From NCBI RefSeq assembly GCF_003369915.1, contig NW_022881614.1:2377001-2441000 (forward strand): 64,000 bases of DNA, in the 5' to 3' direction. Shown one piece after another: positions 12,601 through 24,960 of the stretch (positions within the stretch are counted from its first letter, which is position 1; every line of letters begins with the position of its first letter). Under the pieces are notes generated by a model. It had not been told where the DNA came from. It searched no databases and saw nothing but the letters and a program-made list of their open reading frames with translations. Source of the DNA: Drosophila miranda. Its lineage: Eukaryota; Arthropoda; Insecta; Diptera; Drosophilidae. A program made the position numbers and the translations under genes.

Positions 12601-12871
12601 ATGATATGATCCAGATATGAGATCATCGACATAGAAATCTCTTCGAACAACATCAGCACCAAGCAAAAAACACAACTCTTCATCATTTGCCAATTGATGC
12701 ATAGCACGAATTGCTAAGAAAGCGGCAGGTTTGGTTCCGTAAGTAACTTGAACACCTGAATCTCCTCCTTCGGGTCATTGCGCCATAGGATGCACTGCAC
12801 GTGCGTATCGGGATGGGAAACGCGTACACAGCGGTACATTTTGCAGATATCGCCACACAAGGCGACTTTAA
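9667..12871 (-). mobile_element. BEL/Pao LTR retrotransposon, copy 1, 5'-truncated
   Basis: The element lies on the minus strand. Its 3' LTR end is at 9667, reading TGTGGAGATAATG on the plus strand, so the LTR ends CATTATCTCCACA in sense. The inner LTR edge is not resolved and is probably near 9970. Only the C-terminal part of pol remains: RT from the palm onward, RNase H and integrase. Gag, protease and the 5' LTR are gone, because DINE unit e begins abruptly at 12872. An almost identical copy occurs 6760 bases downstream. Confidence 0.85.
10012..12871 (-). pseudogene. BEL pol remnant (RT-RNase H-integrase), copy 1
   Basis: From high to low coordinates the frame gives an RT palm start (CGDICKMYR), a frameshift near 12745 before VTYGTKPAAFLAIRAM, the catalytic FYVDDLISG, and the BEL-typical SVLSTLARFYDPLGLISP. 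An in-frame TAG stands at 12118-12120. Beyond it a 696-codon open frame starts in RNase H (Asp6, Glu49, Asp78) and continues into an integrase with an H...H/C..C zinc motif and DDE landmarks VDFCGPF, WPDN and LWEA. Reverse transcriptase and integrase would copy and insert the element. One stop, one frameshift and the missing 5' half make this copy defective. Confidence 0.85.
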
Positions 12872-13988
12872 ACGAGGGGGAACGTTGTGAGTTGCTGCGG
12901 ACACCGCAACTCTACGGTTATACCCGATACTAAGTCAGTATGGCTCTCCTCCGGCAGACGCCGCTAATATTAAACGACACGAAAAAGAGTGCGTGCGAGA
13001 GTGACAGAAAATCAGTCTGAGCGTGACGTCGGGCGCTGCGTAGCCACTGCAAATTGATTTGTTCCTATTGGCTATAAAAATGATCTGATCTGATCCAGAT
13101 TCAGCAATCTGATAGATATGGTCATTATCTATGATTCTGCGTTTTTCTCGAATGTGCAATATTGTGGATGCAACAGATTTTCGTCCTTTGTGTGGGCGGA
13201 AGGGGGTGGGGCGAAATTTTGAGATACACGTTTTATAGTAAGATCTAACAGGAGTGCGGATACCAAATTTGGTTACTCTAGCCTTAATAGTCTCTGAGAT
13301 TTTTGAATAACCCCAGATTTTCGTCCTTTGCGGGGGCGGAAGGGGGTGTGGCGAAATTTTGAAACAAACTCGTCTCGGTCCGATATATTAGGAGTGTGGA
13401 TACCAAATTTGGTTGCTCTAGCTTTTGTAGTCTCTGAGATCTAGGCGCTAATGGTTTACTCTAAGCAAAGCCGCCTATGCTACGTGTGTGTTAGAGAGAG
13501 ACAGGGCGAGAAAAAATGAAATTGTTTTCTTGATGCTGGCTATAATAATAATACGATCCAATTCAGATTCCGCAGTCTTAAAGATATGGTCATTCTCTAC
13601 AATTCTACGTTTTTGGTTTTCTCATATCTTTAAAATTGTGGATGCCACAGATTTTCGTCCTTTGTGGGGCGGAAGTGGGCGGGGCGAAGTTTTGAAATAT
13701 TTTTGTAGCAGTGACATATCACAGAAGTCTGGATCCAAAACATCGTTGCTCTAGCTCTTATAGTCTTTGAGCACTAGGCGCTGAAGGGGACGGACGGACG
13801 GACGGACGGACGGACGGACGGACGGACAGACGGACAGACAGACAGGGCTCAATCGACTCGGCTATTGATGCTGATCAAGAATATATATACTTTATGGGGT
13901 CGGAAACGATTCCTTCTGGACGTTACACACATCCACTTTTACCACAAATCTAATATACCCCAATACTCATTTTGAGTATCGGGTATAA
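12872..13988 (-). mobile_element. mini-me/DINE-1-type element, unit e
   Basis: A full-layout unit with hairpin end, CGGA array (about 13790-13830), core and GAGTATCGGGTATAA end. It belongs to a somewhat diverged subgroup shared with unit j: both have CAAACTCGTCTCGGTCCG where other units have a GAAACGGTCAAGG block. Confidence 0.8.
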
Positions 13989-13992
13989 AAAA

Positions 13993-14755
13993 ACGAGGGG
14001 AACGTTGTGAGTTGCTGCGGAGACCGCAACTCTACGGTTATACCCGATACTAAGTCAGTATGGCTCTCCTCCGGCAGACGCCGCTAATATTAAACGACAC
14101 GACAAAGAGTGCGTGCGAGAGAGACAGAAAATCAGTCTGAGCGTGACGTCGGGGCTGCGTAGCCACTGCAAATTGATTTGTTCCTTTTGGCTACAAAAAT
14201 GATCCGATCTGATCCAGATTCAGCAATCTGATAGATATGGTCATTATCTATGATTCTGCGTTTTTAGTTTTCTCGAATGTGCAATATTGTGGATGCAACA
14301 GATTTTCGTCTTTTGTGGGGCGGAAGGGGCTGGGGCGAAATTCTGAAATATACGTTTTGTAGTGAGATCTAACAGAAGTGCGGATACCAAATTTGGTAAC
14401 TCTAGCCTTAATAGTCTCTGAGATTTGTGGATGCCCCAGATTTTCGTCCTTTGCGGGGGCGGAAGGGGGTGTGGCAAAATTTGGACACGAAACGGTCAAG
14501 GTACGATATCACAGGAGTGTGGATACCAAATTTGGTTGCTCTGGCTCTTATAGGTTCTGAGATCCTTGAACTCATATTTTGCAATTGGCAAAACCGACCA
14601 TGAAACCTGTGTGTTAGAGAGAGACAGAGCGAGAAAGAATGAAATTGTTTTCTTGATTCTGGCTATAATAATTATACGATCTGGTTGAGATCTTACATTC
14701 TAAAACATATAGTCATCCTCTACGATTCTGCGTTTTTGGTTTTATCGTATCTTTA
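13993..14755 (-). mobile_element. mini-me/DINE-1-type element, unit f (hairpin half)
   Basis: It starts with the hairpin end (one G shorter than in other units) and is cut after the GTATCTTTAA block, where unit g begins. It corresponds to unit a of the first block with its second half deleted. Confidence 0.75.
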
Positions 14756-15672
14756 ACGAGGGGGAACGTTGTGAGTTGCTGCGAAGCCCGCAACTCTACG
14801 GTTATACCCGATACTAAGTCAGTATGGCTCTCCTCCGGCAGACGCCGCTATAATTAAACGACACGACAAAGAGTGCGTGCGAGAGAGACAGAAAATCAGT
14901 CTGAGCATGACGTCGGGGGCTGCGTAGCCACTGCAAATTGATTTGTTCCTTTTGGCTACAAAAATGATCCGATCTGATCCAGATTCAGCAATCTGATAGA
15001 TATGGTCATTATCTATGATTCTGCGTTTTTAGTTTTCTCGAATGTGCAATATTGTGGATGCAACAGATTTTCGTCTTTTGTGAGGGCGGAAGGGGGTGGG
15101 GCGAAATTCTGAGATATACGTTTTGTAGTGAGATCTAACAGAAGTGCGGATACCAAATTTGGTTACTCTAGCCTTAATAGTCTCTGAGATTTGTGGATGC
15201 CCCAGATTTTCGTCCTTTGCGGGGGCGGAAGGGGGTGTGGCGAAATTTGGACACGAAACGGTCAAGGTCCGATATCACAGGAGTGTGGATACCAAATTTG
15301 GTTGCTCTGGCTCTTATAGGTTCTGAGATCCTTGAACTCATATTTTGCAATTGGCAAAACCGACTATGAAACCTGTGTGTTAGAGAGAGACAGAGCGAGA
15401 AAGAATGAAATTGTTTTCTTGATTCTGGCTATAATAATTATACGATCTGGTTGAGATTTTACACTCTAGAACATAGGACGGACGGACGGTCGGACGGACG
15501 GACGGACGGACAGACGGACAGACAGACAGGGCTCAATCGACTCGGCTATTAATGCTTATCAAGAATATATATACTTTATGGGGTCGGAAACGATTCCTTC
15601 TGGACGTTACACACATCCACTTTTACCACAAATCTAATATACCCCAATACTCATTTTGAGTATCGGGTATAA
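14756..15672 (-). mobile_element. mini-me/DINE-1-type element, unit g (internal deletion)
   Basis: It corresponds to unit b, but about 220 bases between CTCTAGAACATA and the CGGA array (joined at about 15475) are missing. The hairpin arm carries GCGAAGCC in place of GCGGAGACC. Confidence 0.75.
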
Positions 15673-16011
15673 AAATGTGGATGCCACAGATTTTCGTCCT
15701 TTGTGGGGGCGGTAGTGGGCGGGGCGAAGTTTTGAAATATTTTTGTTGCAGTGACATATCACAGAAGCCTGGATACAAAACATCGTTGCTCTAGCTCTTA
15801 TAGTCTTTGAGCACTAGGCGCTGAAGTGGACGGACAGACGGACAGATGGACAGACGGACAGACAGACATGGCTCAATCGACTCGGCTATTGATGCTGATC
15901 AAGAATATATATACTTTATGGCGTCGGAAACGATTCCTTCTGGACGTTACATACATCCACTTTTACCACAAATCTAATATACCCCAATACTCATTTTGAG
16001 TATCGGGTATA
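15673..16011 (-). mobile_element. mini-me/DINE-1-type element, unit h (half unit)
   Basis: This is the counterpart of unit c, starting at the same internal base and ending at the same junction. The shared breakpoint shows duplication, not independent insertion. Confidence 0.8.
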
Positions 16012-16426
16012 ACGAGGGGGAACGTTGTGAGTTGCTGCGGACACCGCAACTCTACAGTTATACCCGATACTAAGTCAGTATGGCTCTCCTCCGGCAGACG
16101 CAGCTAATATTAAACGACGACAAAGAGTGCGTGCGAGAGAGACAGAAAATCAGTCTGAGCGTGACGTCGGGCGCTGCGAAGCCAGTGCAAATTGATTTGT
16201 TCCTTTTGGCTATAAATATTATCTGATCTGGTCCAGATTCAGCAATCTGATAGATATGGTCATTATCTATGATTCTGCGTTTTTAGTTTTCTCAAATGTG
16301 CAAAATTGTGGATGCAACAGATTTTCGTTTTTTTTGGGGGCGGAAGGGGGTGGGGCGAAATTCTGAGATATACGTTTTATAGTGATATCTAACAGAAGTG
16401 CGGATACTAAATTTGGTTACTCTAGC
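16012..16426 (-). mobile_element. mini-me/DINE-1-type element, unit i (interrupted by BEL)
   Basis: This is the counterpart of unit d. It runs from the hairpin end straight into the sequence preceding the BEL LTR, without the roughly 745 extra bases present in d. Confidence 0.8.
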
Positions 16427-19400
16427 TGTGGAGATAATGTTTTTTATCCCCAATCGGCCGACTAATTATTTCGAATTAAATAAAACTCGGCGCAGAAATA
16501 AAATTACGATATGTTCTTTAATGCGTGACATCCAAATTGCAAGTGTGGCTTGCCTGCCCTTTACATTGCCGCTCCGATCACTAAGCGCAGCTTCGCTCGG
16601 CCGACGTCGGTAGGTAGACGCAAAGCGGAGATAGCGAAGAGCGAGCTGGCAGAGAGCGTTTAGCAGGGCAAGCAAGCGCAGAGCTTTAACAAACAAATGA
16701 GTGACTTAGACATAAGTAACAGACAAAATAAGCGGCTGAGGGCCAAGAATTAGGTGCTATTTGGCAAGCAGCTAATCGGCTGGGTTCTGCTCCGAACATT
16801 GACCCCCCGTTGGAAAGCAAAGGCTTTCAACAGATCCATCCTGAAGGGGCAGAACCGCCATTTTTCCAACGGCCCTCTTGAAACGGCCTTTTTGAGTGCG
16901 GATGACGGCTACTCCGATGGTTCCATCTTTTCCTGGGATGACGCTCTCAATGCGGCCAAGCGGCCACCTTAATGGTGGCAGCGTTTCCTCCTTGATCATG
17001 ACGAGCTCTCCTAGCTTGATGTTTGGAGACGATGACCGCCACTTGCTCCGCTCCTGAAGAATCGAAAGATACGCCGTGCTCCATTTTCTCCAAAACGCCT
17101 GCTTCATTTGACACAGCCGCTGCCATCGACTAAGTAGGTTGACCCGGAGATGCGCCACATCTGGCTCGTCGAATGCAGCTTTCGGGGCTCCATTGAGAAA
17201 GTGGTTTGGCGTGAGCACATCTAGATCATCGGGACTTTCTGTAATTGCATAAAGCGGACGGGAATTTAACAAAGCAGAGATTTCACAAGCCAAGGTCTGA
17301 ATTTCATCAAGAGTAAAAATGTAGGTCCCGACGATGCGATGAAAATGATATTTAGCTGCTTTAACAGCCGCCTCCCACAAACCCCCAAAATGAGGTGAGC
17401 GAGGGGGGGTGAATTTCCAGTCGATTCCACTAGAAACGCAGAGATGTGACACAGCCGACGTATGAGGATCGCTGAGGAACATTTGCCGAAACTCCAAAAG
17501 CTCATTTTTTGCTCCTACAAAATTTGTAGCGTTGTCTGACCAGATGATTCGAGGTTTGGGACGTAGACTTATAAAACGCCTTAATGCTGCCAGAAAGGAT
17601 TCTGTAGATAGATCCCGAACGACTTCCAAATGAGTTGCTTTGGTGCTAAAGCATACGAAGACAGCGATGTAACATTTGATAGGAGGCCTGCTTCTGACTT
17701 CTGACTTGTGATAAAAGGGTCCGCAAAAATCAACGCCCGTTGTGTGGAATGCTGGATTAGTCCTTACGCGATCCGCAGGCAAGTTTCCCATTATATGTTC
17801 CCTCAGCACTGGCTTCAAACGAAAGCATCTAACACATTTGCGAATGATTCCCGCAACATATTTGCGTCCACCAATAGGCCAGAATTTTTGCCGAAGCAGT
17901 CCGAGCAATCCTTGAGCTCCTGCGTGGAGAAACCTTTCGTGAAAGAAGATAATAATAGAGACAGTGACAGGATGTCCCTTAGGAAGCAGGATCGGGTGCT
18001 TCGCGTCGTAGTCCAATTCGGCATTTTGGAGGCGGCCTCCAACACGCAGCAATCCAAAGCTATCCAGAAATGGATTCAGTGAGGCCATCGTGCTTTTTGG
18101 GGGTAGGGCCTGTTTGCTGGCGAGGGCCCTTATCTCTTCCGAAAATTGTTGCTGCTGTATTGCCCTTATGAGCAAATGCGTACCATTTTTGATGTCGTTT
18201 ACGGTAAGTTGACCCTTGGTCCGCGCTATGCCTTTGTCCTTGAGAATGTAGAATCGATATATGTAAGCAAAGACGCGCTGCATGGATCCGAATGAGTTTT
18301 GAAATTTGCAATCGTACGATACATCCCTTTCGTTTGAAACAACCAATGCTGCATGACGACGTTCTGGTACATCGGTCGGCAATTGCAAGCCTGCAGGCCA
18401 CTCTGAGCTCTCAAGACGCAAGAATGGTGGTCCAGAGATCCAAAGGCTGCTATCCATTAGTTCAGCGGGCGTGGATCCACGTGATATGATGTCGGCAGGA
18501 TTCAACTTTGTGGGTACGTGATGCCAAGTCATTCCAGCGGTGAGCTCCTGAATCCGCTGAACTCGATTAGAAACAAATATATTAAAATTCAATGGTGATT
18601 CTCGAATCCAGGCAAGGGCTATGGACGAATCCGACCAGCAATGTATTTGGCATGGAGCTGATAATCCCTTAACTATGGTGGACACTAGTTCGGCTAATAC
18701 GAGGGCAGCGGACAGCTCAAGCTTGGGGATAGTCATACTTTTCAAGGGCGCGACTCTGGATTTAGAGCATAAGAGATGACTTTGCACAATGCCAAGAGCT
18801 TCCGAACGCATGTATACACAGGCGCCATATGCTGCTTGGCTCGCATCACAAAACGCGTTCATTTCTAATCTGGCTTGCTACCGAAGCACGTAACGTGGAA
18901 ACTTAAAGTTTTTAACCATCGACAACTGCGAAGTCAGCTCAATCCAAGTCGTATGTAGATCCTGGGGCAGGCTTTCGTCCCAATTCAACTTTAGGCTCCA
19001 TAGCGACTGCATAAATATTTTAGCTTTTGTGATGATGGGAGAGATGAGCCCTAGAGGATCGTAGAACCTAGCTAGTGTAGACAGGACCGAACGCTTCGAT
19101 ATTGGGCCTGCAGCGGTTCCGACGTGAGGGAAGCTAAACAGAAGATTGTCCGTGGTGGGATCCCAAACTAGACCAAGAGCCTTGGTTACTTCAGTCCCGT
19201 CATGAAAGGTTAGGAACTTTTCGCGATCCGCCTCCGATACGCCTTCCAAAGCAGCGGGTTCATTGGAACACCATTTACGTATGGGAAAACATCCTTTCGA
19301 AAGTAGCTCCTTTACCTGCTGACGAATCTTGATGACAGAATCAATGCGGGGACAGCAGATATGATATGATCCAGATATGAGATCATCGACATAGAAATCT

Positions 19401-19631
19401 CTTCGAACAACATCAGCGCCAAGCGGAAAACGCAACTCTTCATCATTTGCCAATTGATGCATAGCACGAATTGCTAAGAAAGCGGCAGGTTTGGTTCCGT
19501 AAGTAACTTGAACACCTGAATCTCCTCCTTCGGGTCATTGCGCCATAGGATGCACTGCACGTGCGTATCGGGATGGGAAACGCGTACACAGCGGTACATT
19601 TTGCAGATATCGCCACACAAGGCGACTTTAA
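16427..19631 (-). mobile_element. BEL/Pao LTR retrotransposon, copy 2, 5'-truncated
   Basis: It matches copy 1 at a constant offset of 6760 with only scattered substitutions, and has the same two ends. It is therefore a duplicate of an already truncated element, not a second insertion. Confidence 0.85.
16772..19631 (-). pseudogene. BEL pol remnant (RT-RNase H-integrase), copy 2
   Basis: The coding layout equals that of the pol remnant at 10012-12871. It has the same frameshift ahead of VTYGTKPAAFL, the same in-frame TAG (18878-18880) before the RNase H, and a 696-codon open frame to 16772. The integrase reads WSDN here where the other copy reads WPDN; WSDN is the more usual form, so the change probably arose in copy 1. 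A few other single-residue differences occur. It is defective for the same reasons. Confidence 0.85.
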
Positions 19632-20738
19632 ACGAGGGGGAACGTTGTGAGTTGCTGCGGACACCGCAACTCTACGGTTATACCCGATACTAAGTCAGTA
19701 TGGCTCTCCTCCGGCAGACGCCGCTAATATTAAACGACACGAAAAAGAGTGCGTGCGAGAGTGACAGAAAATCAGTCTGAGCGTGACGTCGGGCGCTGCG
19801 TAGCCACTGCAAATTGATTTGTTCCTATTGGCTATAAAAATGATCTGATCTAATCCAGATTCAGCAATCTGATAGATATGGTCATTATCTATGATTCTGC
19901 GTTTTTAGTTTTCTCGAATGTGCAATATTGTGGATGCAACAGATTTTCGTCCTTTGTGGGGGCGGAAGGGGGTGGGGCGAAATTTTGAGATACACGTTTT
20001 ATAGTAAGACCTAACAGGAGTGCGGATACCAAATTTGGTTACTCTAGCCTTAATAGTCTCTGAGATTTTTGAATATCCCCAGATTTTCGTCCTTTGCGGG
20101 GGCGGAAGGGGGTGTGGCGAAATTTTGAAACAAACTCGTCTCGGTCCGGTATATTAGGAGTGTGGATACCAAATTTGGTTGCTCTAGCTTTTGTAGTCTC
20201 TGAGATCTAGGCGCTAATGTTTTACTCTAAGCAAAGCCGCCTATGCTACGTGTGTGTTAGAGAGAGACAGGGCGAGAAAAAATGAAATTGTTTTCTTGAT
20301 GCTGGCTATAATAATAATACGATCCAATTCAGATTCCGCAGTCTTAAAGATATGGTCATTCTCTACAATTCTACGTTTTTGGTTTTCTCATATCTTTAAA
20401 ATTGTGGATGCCACAGATTTTCGTCCTTTGTGGGGGCGGAAGTGGGCGGGGCGAAGTTTTGAAATATTTTTGTAGCAGTGACATATCACAGAAGTCTGGA
20501 TACAAAACATCGTTGCTCTAGCTCTTATAGTCTTTGAGCACTAGGCGCTGAAGGGGACGGACAGACGGACGGACGGACAGACGGACAGACAGACAGGGCT
20601 CAATCGACTCGGCTATTGATGCTGATCAAGAATATATATACTTTATGGGGTCGGAAACGATTCCTTCTGGACGTTACACACATCCACTTTTACCACAAAT
20701 CTAATATACCCCAATACTCATTTCGAGTATCGGGTATA
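19632..20738 (-). mobile_element. mini-me/DINE-1-type element, unit j
   Basis: This is the counterpart of unit e, with a shorter CGGA/CAGA array (about 20555-20596). It ends the DINE/BEL array; unique sequence beginning ACATACACGCTGTGG follows. Confidence 0.8.
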
Positions 20739-20953
20739 AAAACATACACGCTGTGGCCTTATCATCTTTTGCTGCTGTTATCACTGCTGCCGGTTGTAGT
20801 TGCCACTGCCTGTGGCACTGTGCACTTCCTGTCTGCATCGTTGTTGCCATTGCTGCTCCGGCCAGGCCACGTTCTGGTTTCGGTTTTGGCTTCGGCTTCG
20901 GTTTCGGTTTGCTGGCTGCGATGGGCGCCTGTTGACGTAGGTAGACCCACGCA
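20739..20953. other. Short unique spacer left of Waldo-like copy 3
   Basis: About 200 bases with no gene signal. It begins CATACACGCTGTG, also seen near 4543, and runs into a (TG)n tract. Confidence 0.5.
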
Positions 20954-20963
20954 TGTGTGTGTG

Positions 20964-21008
<45 letters not shown>
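20954..21008 (+). repeat. (TG)n microsatellite followed by a T31 run
   Basis: TG repeats (20954-20977) pass directly into 31 T residues (20978-21008). The T run is the poly-A tail of the minus-strand element to the right, and the TG tract is its insertion target. Confidence 0.9.
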
Positions 21009-21009
<1 letters not shown>

Positions 21010-21153
21010 TGTGACTACAGGAAAGCTTTATGCCGACTCAGCCGAAGCCGAAGTGAGGGACTCTAACCGCTCTAAAACCAACCACACCTATCCCGGATCC
21101 CGGCGGTGCTGTCGCGAGATATTACTTCGCAGGGGGGTTTTATCCTTTATCCT

Positions 21154-24069
21154 TTATCTCCTTGCATTGCGTGCTCTTTCTTCGCGACGCAGTTTGTTAG
21201 CCATAGATACGGCCATGAATCTAATCGCGGCCCAGTTTCCTTCCGACTCCAGCAGGCATTCTGCCAGGTTTGTCACCGCTGGCATTCTTCCAAGCTTGTT
21301 GCTTAGATCCTCTCGATCTTGCCGAAATCTTGGACATTCGAAGAAGCAGTGCTCTGCGTCTTCGATGACCCCTGCGCAGACCACGCAGAAGGGGTCGTCT
21401 TCGTGCTTAAACCTATGCAGGTAGGCTTTAAAGCAACCGTGTCCTGTCAGCAGTTGTGCCAGGTGATACTCCACTTGTCCATGGCTACGGTTCAGCCAAC
21501 TCTTCAGGTCTGGGATTAGCCTATGGGTCCATCGCCCTTTGCTGCTGTTATCCCACGAATCTTGCCATTGCAGGATTGTGCGCTGCCTTAAGGCACCTCT
21601 GGTGTCCTGGTCCGTAGTCCCCAGGGTTCGCTGTGCCCTGATTCCTGCGGCTTCTCTTGCCAGCAGATGGATACGAATCATTCCTGCTACCACAAGTGCG
21701 GCGTCTTGGGATACCGTTCTGAATGCGCAACACACCCTCAGGGCACACAGCCTCTGGACTGCGTTGCAGTCTCGGGCATATGTTTTTTGCTTCATTGCAT
21801 CAACCCATATTGGTGCAGCGTACATTAGCGTTGAGCCAAGTACGCTCGCTAGTAGCTTTCGCCTTGGCTGTTTCGGGCCTCCGGTGTTGGCCATGATGCG
21901 GGATAGGGCCACTGCCATCTTTCCTGATTTTCTGCTTGCATACGCCATGTGATGCTTGAAGCTGAGTCTGTGGTCAATCATGGACTGGAGCTAATAGTGC
22001 AGTCTCCTACTCGGATCGTGGCCGTCTCCACTACTTTCCTGCTGCTTATGAGCACCGCCTCCGTTTTGTGGGTGGCTAATGAGAGATCCCTCCCTGATAG
22101 CCATGTTCTGGCTCTCTCTACCGCGTCGTTGCAGATTTCTTCCGCCGCTTCTTTCTGTTTTGCCACTACGACTATTGCTATGTCGTCGGCAAAGCCTATC
22201 ACCGCGGCGCCCATTGGCATATCCATCTTGAGGATTCCATCATACATGAAGTTCCACAGCAGCGGGCCGAGGACCGATCCTTGGGGAACTCCTCCAGTGA
22301 TTTGGTGCTCACGTGTCCCCTTACCCGTCTCATATATGAGCACTCGGTCTCTTAGGTAGTCCGCGATGATATTCTGCAGATACGGCGGTACTTGAAAGTT
22401 TCTCAATTCTTCTAGTATGTGATCCCAATTGGCAGAGTTGAATGCATTTTGGACATCGAGTGTTGCCACTATGCAATACTCTTTGGTCCCGTACATCCAT
22501 CGGGTGCCATCGATAGCTCGCTTTGCTATCTCACATACCTCGCCGATTGCGTCCACCGTGGACCTGCCTTTGCGAAACCCGTGCTGTCTCGGTGAGAGCT
22601 GACGCGTTACTGCCTTCTCCAGCCTGGTGTGGATTATGCGCTCGAGGATCTTACCCACTGTGTCGAGCATGCAGAGTGGTCTATAGGATGATGGCTCCTC
22701 GGTCGGCTTGTTCCCCTTGGGTAAGAGGACTAGCCGCTGTCGCTTCCATGGTCTGGGGAAGGTCCCTTCGGACATGCACGCATTGAATAAATCCACGTAC
22801 GTTTGTGGATTGGTCTCAATAGCCGTGCGGAGAACGGCATTTGGGACCCCATCAGGTCCTGGTGCTTTGCCAGGACTTCTGCTCCCGTGGTGGCTTCTAT
22901 TTCAGGTGGCGGTATTCTATCCATCACCCTCTGGGCTGCCACTTTCTCTGGAAATAGGGTTTATACTATGTTAACCAGCAGATCTGCACACATTGACGGC
23001 GGGGGACTGAACACTCGCAGTCTCTTCATTACCAGCCTGTATGCGTAGCCCCAAGGGTTCGCATCTGCGTCATCGCAGAGCTTTTCGAAGCATTTGCCCT
23101 TGGCATCCTTGATCTGCCTCTTCAAGCAGCGTCTGCTTTCCTTATATTCTCCTTGGAGCCTCTCGAATTCCGGGGAACCTCTCGAACGCTGGTATAGTCG
23201 TCTTTTCCGCTGGCACTCCTGCCTGGCGCTACCTATTGCAGCGTTCCACCAATACGATGGCCTGCGGTTGTTCAGGCTTCTTCTTTTCCTTAGCATGGAG
23301 GCATCACATGCTTCCAGCGTATGTATAGCCAGTTGGCTTGCTCTCTCTTCAGCCGTACCGTTGGTCTCGTAGTCCTCAAACATGGCCCGGACCATATCCG
23401 GCTCTAGCGTTTCAGTCTTATAACCGATCTGCTTGCCGATGAACGGGTTAGGTGGGCCAACTTCCTGGATTTCACATATGAGGGCTTGGTGGTCACTCCC
23501 GGTGTATAAGCCACTAACTTCCCACGTTGTCCTGCGGCTGAGGCTGCTGCTCACGAACGTAAGGTCTATTATAGACCCCGTTCCAGCTCTGCCGAACGTC
23601 TGCTGTGTGCCTGTGTTCAGCAGTACGGCATCCAACGTCGCAAAGCATTCTAAGAGCGCCTGTCCCCTTGGGTTCGTTCTCGGGCATCCCCACTCCGTCG
23701 CCCAAGCGTTGAAATCGCCGGCTATGAGCGTAGGGTGTTTCTCCCGCGCATCTTCAGCAATCCTTTCCAGTGCCTGCGTCGCCTGCTGTAGGCTGAGGCT
23801 CGGGGCAGGTAGCAGCTATATATGTGCAGTCCATTTATCCGGGCTCTGGCGAATCCGTCTCCGACGTATGTTTGCAGTAGTTGCTGTGTGGGACTCGCAC
23901 AGCTCCATATCGCTGCCTTCTTGCTCGAGTCAGCAATCCACTCTCCCGAGTTGCGATTTCGGTATTGCTCGCTTATGACTGCTACATCAATACGGTGCTC
24001 CCTTATGGTCTGGTCCAGCAGCTGCTGTGCCATCTCGCAGTGGTTGAGGTTTAGTTGGATGATTTTCAT
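21154..24069 (-). pseudogene. Waldo-like copy 3 ORF2 (endonuclease/reverse transcriptase), frameshifted
   Basis: ORF2 starts at ATG 24069 with an endonuclease (IIQLNLNHCEMA, GDFNAWATEWG, GSDHQAL). RT motifs follow: PSSYRPLCM, RQHGFRKGRSTVD, GVPQGSVLGPLLWN and the catalytic GFADDIAIV. A thumb region (RRKLLASVLGSTLMYAAP) and a CVVCAG...H....C motif end it at 21154. The frame breaks near 23800, 22960-22850 and 21980, so no full polyprotein can be made. No RNase H domain is present, which argues against the LOA clade. Confidence 0.85.
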
Positions 24070-24960
24070 CTATCCTTCATTTGCTGCATCGCCTTTTGGT
24101 ACTGCGGGCACCTCGAACTCGTCGTTTGGTGCTTCGGGTCCTTCACCCGGTGGCGCTTGCAAAGAATGCAACTTGGTTCGTCTTTGCAATCTTTGGCCTG
24201 GTGGTCGGCTCCTGCGCAATTGTAGCAGCACTTCGTGAAGTCTTGGCTGCTCTTACAATTAGGCGCGATGTGGCCAAACTCCATGCACTTGTAGCATCTT
24301 CGGGGAGTTGACTTGGGTCGTATTCTGCAATACCCCCACCCCAGGCGAATTCTTCCTTTCTCCAGGAGGGGCTTTGCTATAGCCGGGGGAACTTTCAGAG
24401 TCAGGGTCTGCGTGCTCCTATAGGCTGGTCTGATGGAGATGGCTGCGGCCTCGCAGATTTCCACCCCTGCCTTCGCTTTGAGTTCCGCTAGGACTTCCTC
24501 TTGGAAGGGGGTGGGTGGTGTTCCTGGGTTCTGGCCGTGCCCTCTTTCCCGCCCTCTCCGTCACTTCCGGCTGTGTAACCTTGGCTACAGCCTGCTCCGC
24601 AGAGATCGCCTGCCAGCACGATTCCAACTCTCGCTGCAGATATTCGATCTCATCCACCAGATCCCTCATTGAGTTCGTGATGGACCTCTTTGGGAGCACC
24701 ATCAGCTTCCTCAACTCTCTGGCCTTTTGGCCCAAGCTCGCCAAATGCGCCATGGCCCTCTCCTTCGGGTCTGCTTGCTCCTCTTGGGGGCGCTGCAGCG
24801 TCGGAGGAGAGGATCTTGCGCGCTCCTCCACTGCTTCCGCCGGCTGGTTTGGCGATCGCGCCAGAGCATTTTTCCGGCGAAAGGGATTCTCCTCATCCCA
24901 GGCGAATGAGCTTGTCAGCGGAGTGCTGCAAGCCGCAGCTTGTTCCCGCTGATCGCTCAT
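24066..24960 (-). pseudogene. Waldo-like copy 3 ORF1 (Gag-like, zinc knuckles), frameshifted
   Basis: ORF1 proteins of R1-clade elements bind element RNA and help deliver it to the target. The first ATG after an upstream in-frame stop is at 24960 (MSDQREQ). The N-terminal half has a likely coiled coil (DEIEYLQRELESCWQ). The C-terminal half (24066-24464) has three CCHC-type knuckles: CYKCMEFGHIAPNC, CYNCAGADHQAKDC and a shorter CILCKRH-type motif. The two halves are in different frames, meeting between about 24440 and 24540. The TGA stop overlaps the ATG of ORF2. Confidence 0.8.

Noticed and set aside
6180..15326. Recurrent 60-111-codon frames (MRIPNLVTLALIVSE and MTVSCPNFATPPSAP types)
   Set aside because: They lie inside the DINE-type repeats and recur only because the repeat recurs. 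Both strands are open by chance and are broken in many units.
20616..21014. 132-codon frame ending in CVCVCVCFFFFF
   Set aside because: It crosses the DINE end, a (TG)n tract and a poly-T tail, so it is low complexity only.
21154..24069. Assignment of the non-LTR elements to the LOA clade
   Set aside because: No RNase H domain follows the reverse transcriptase, and the ACAY-type target fits Waldo/R1 better.
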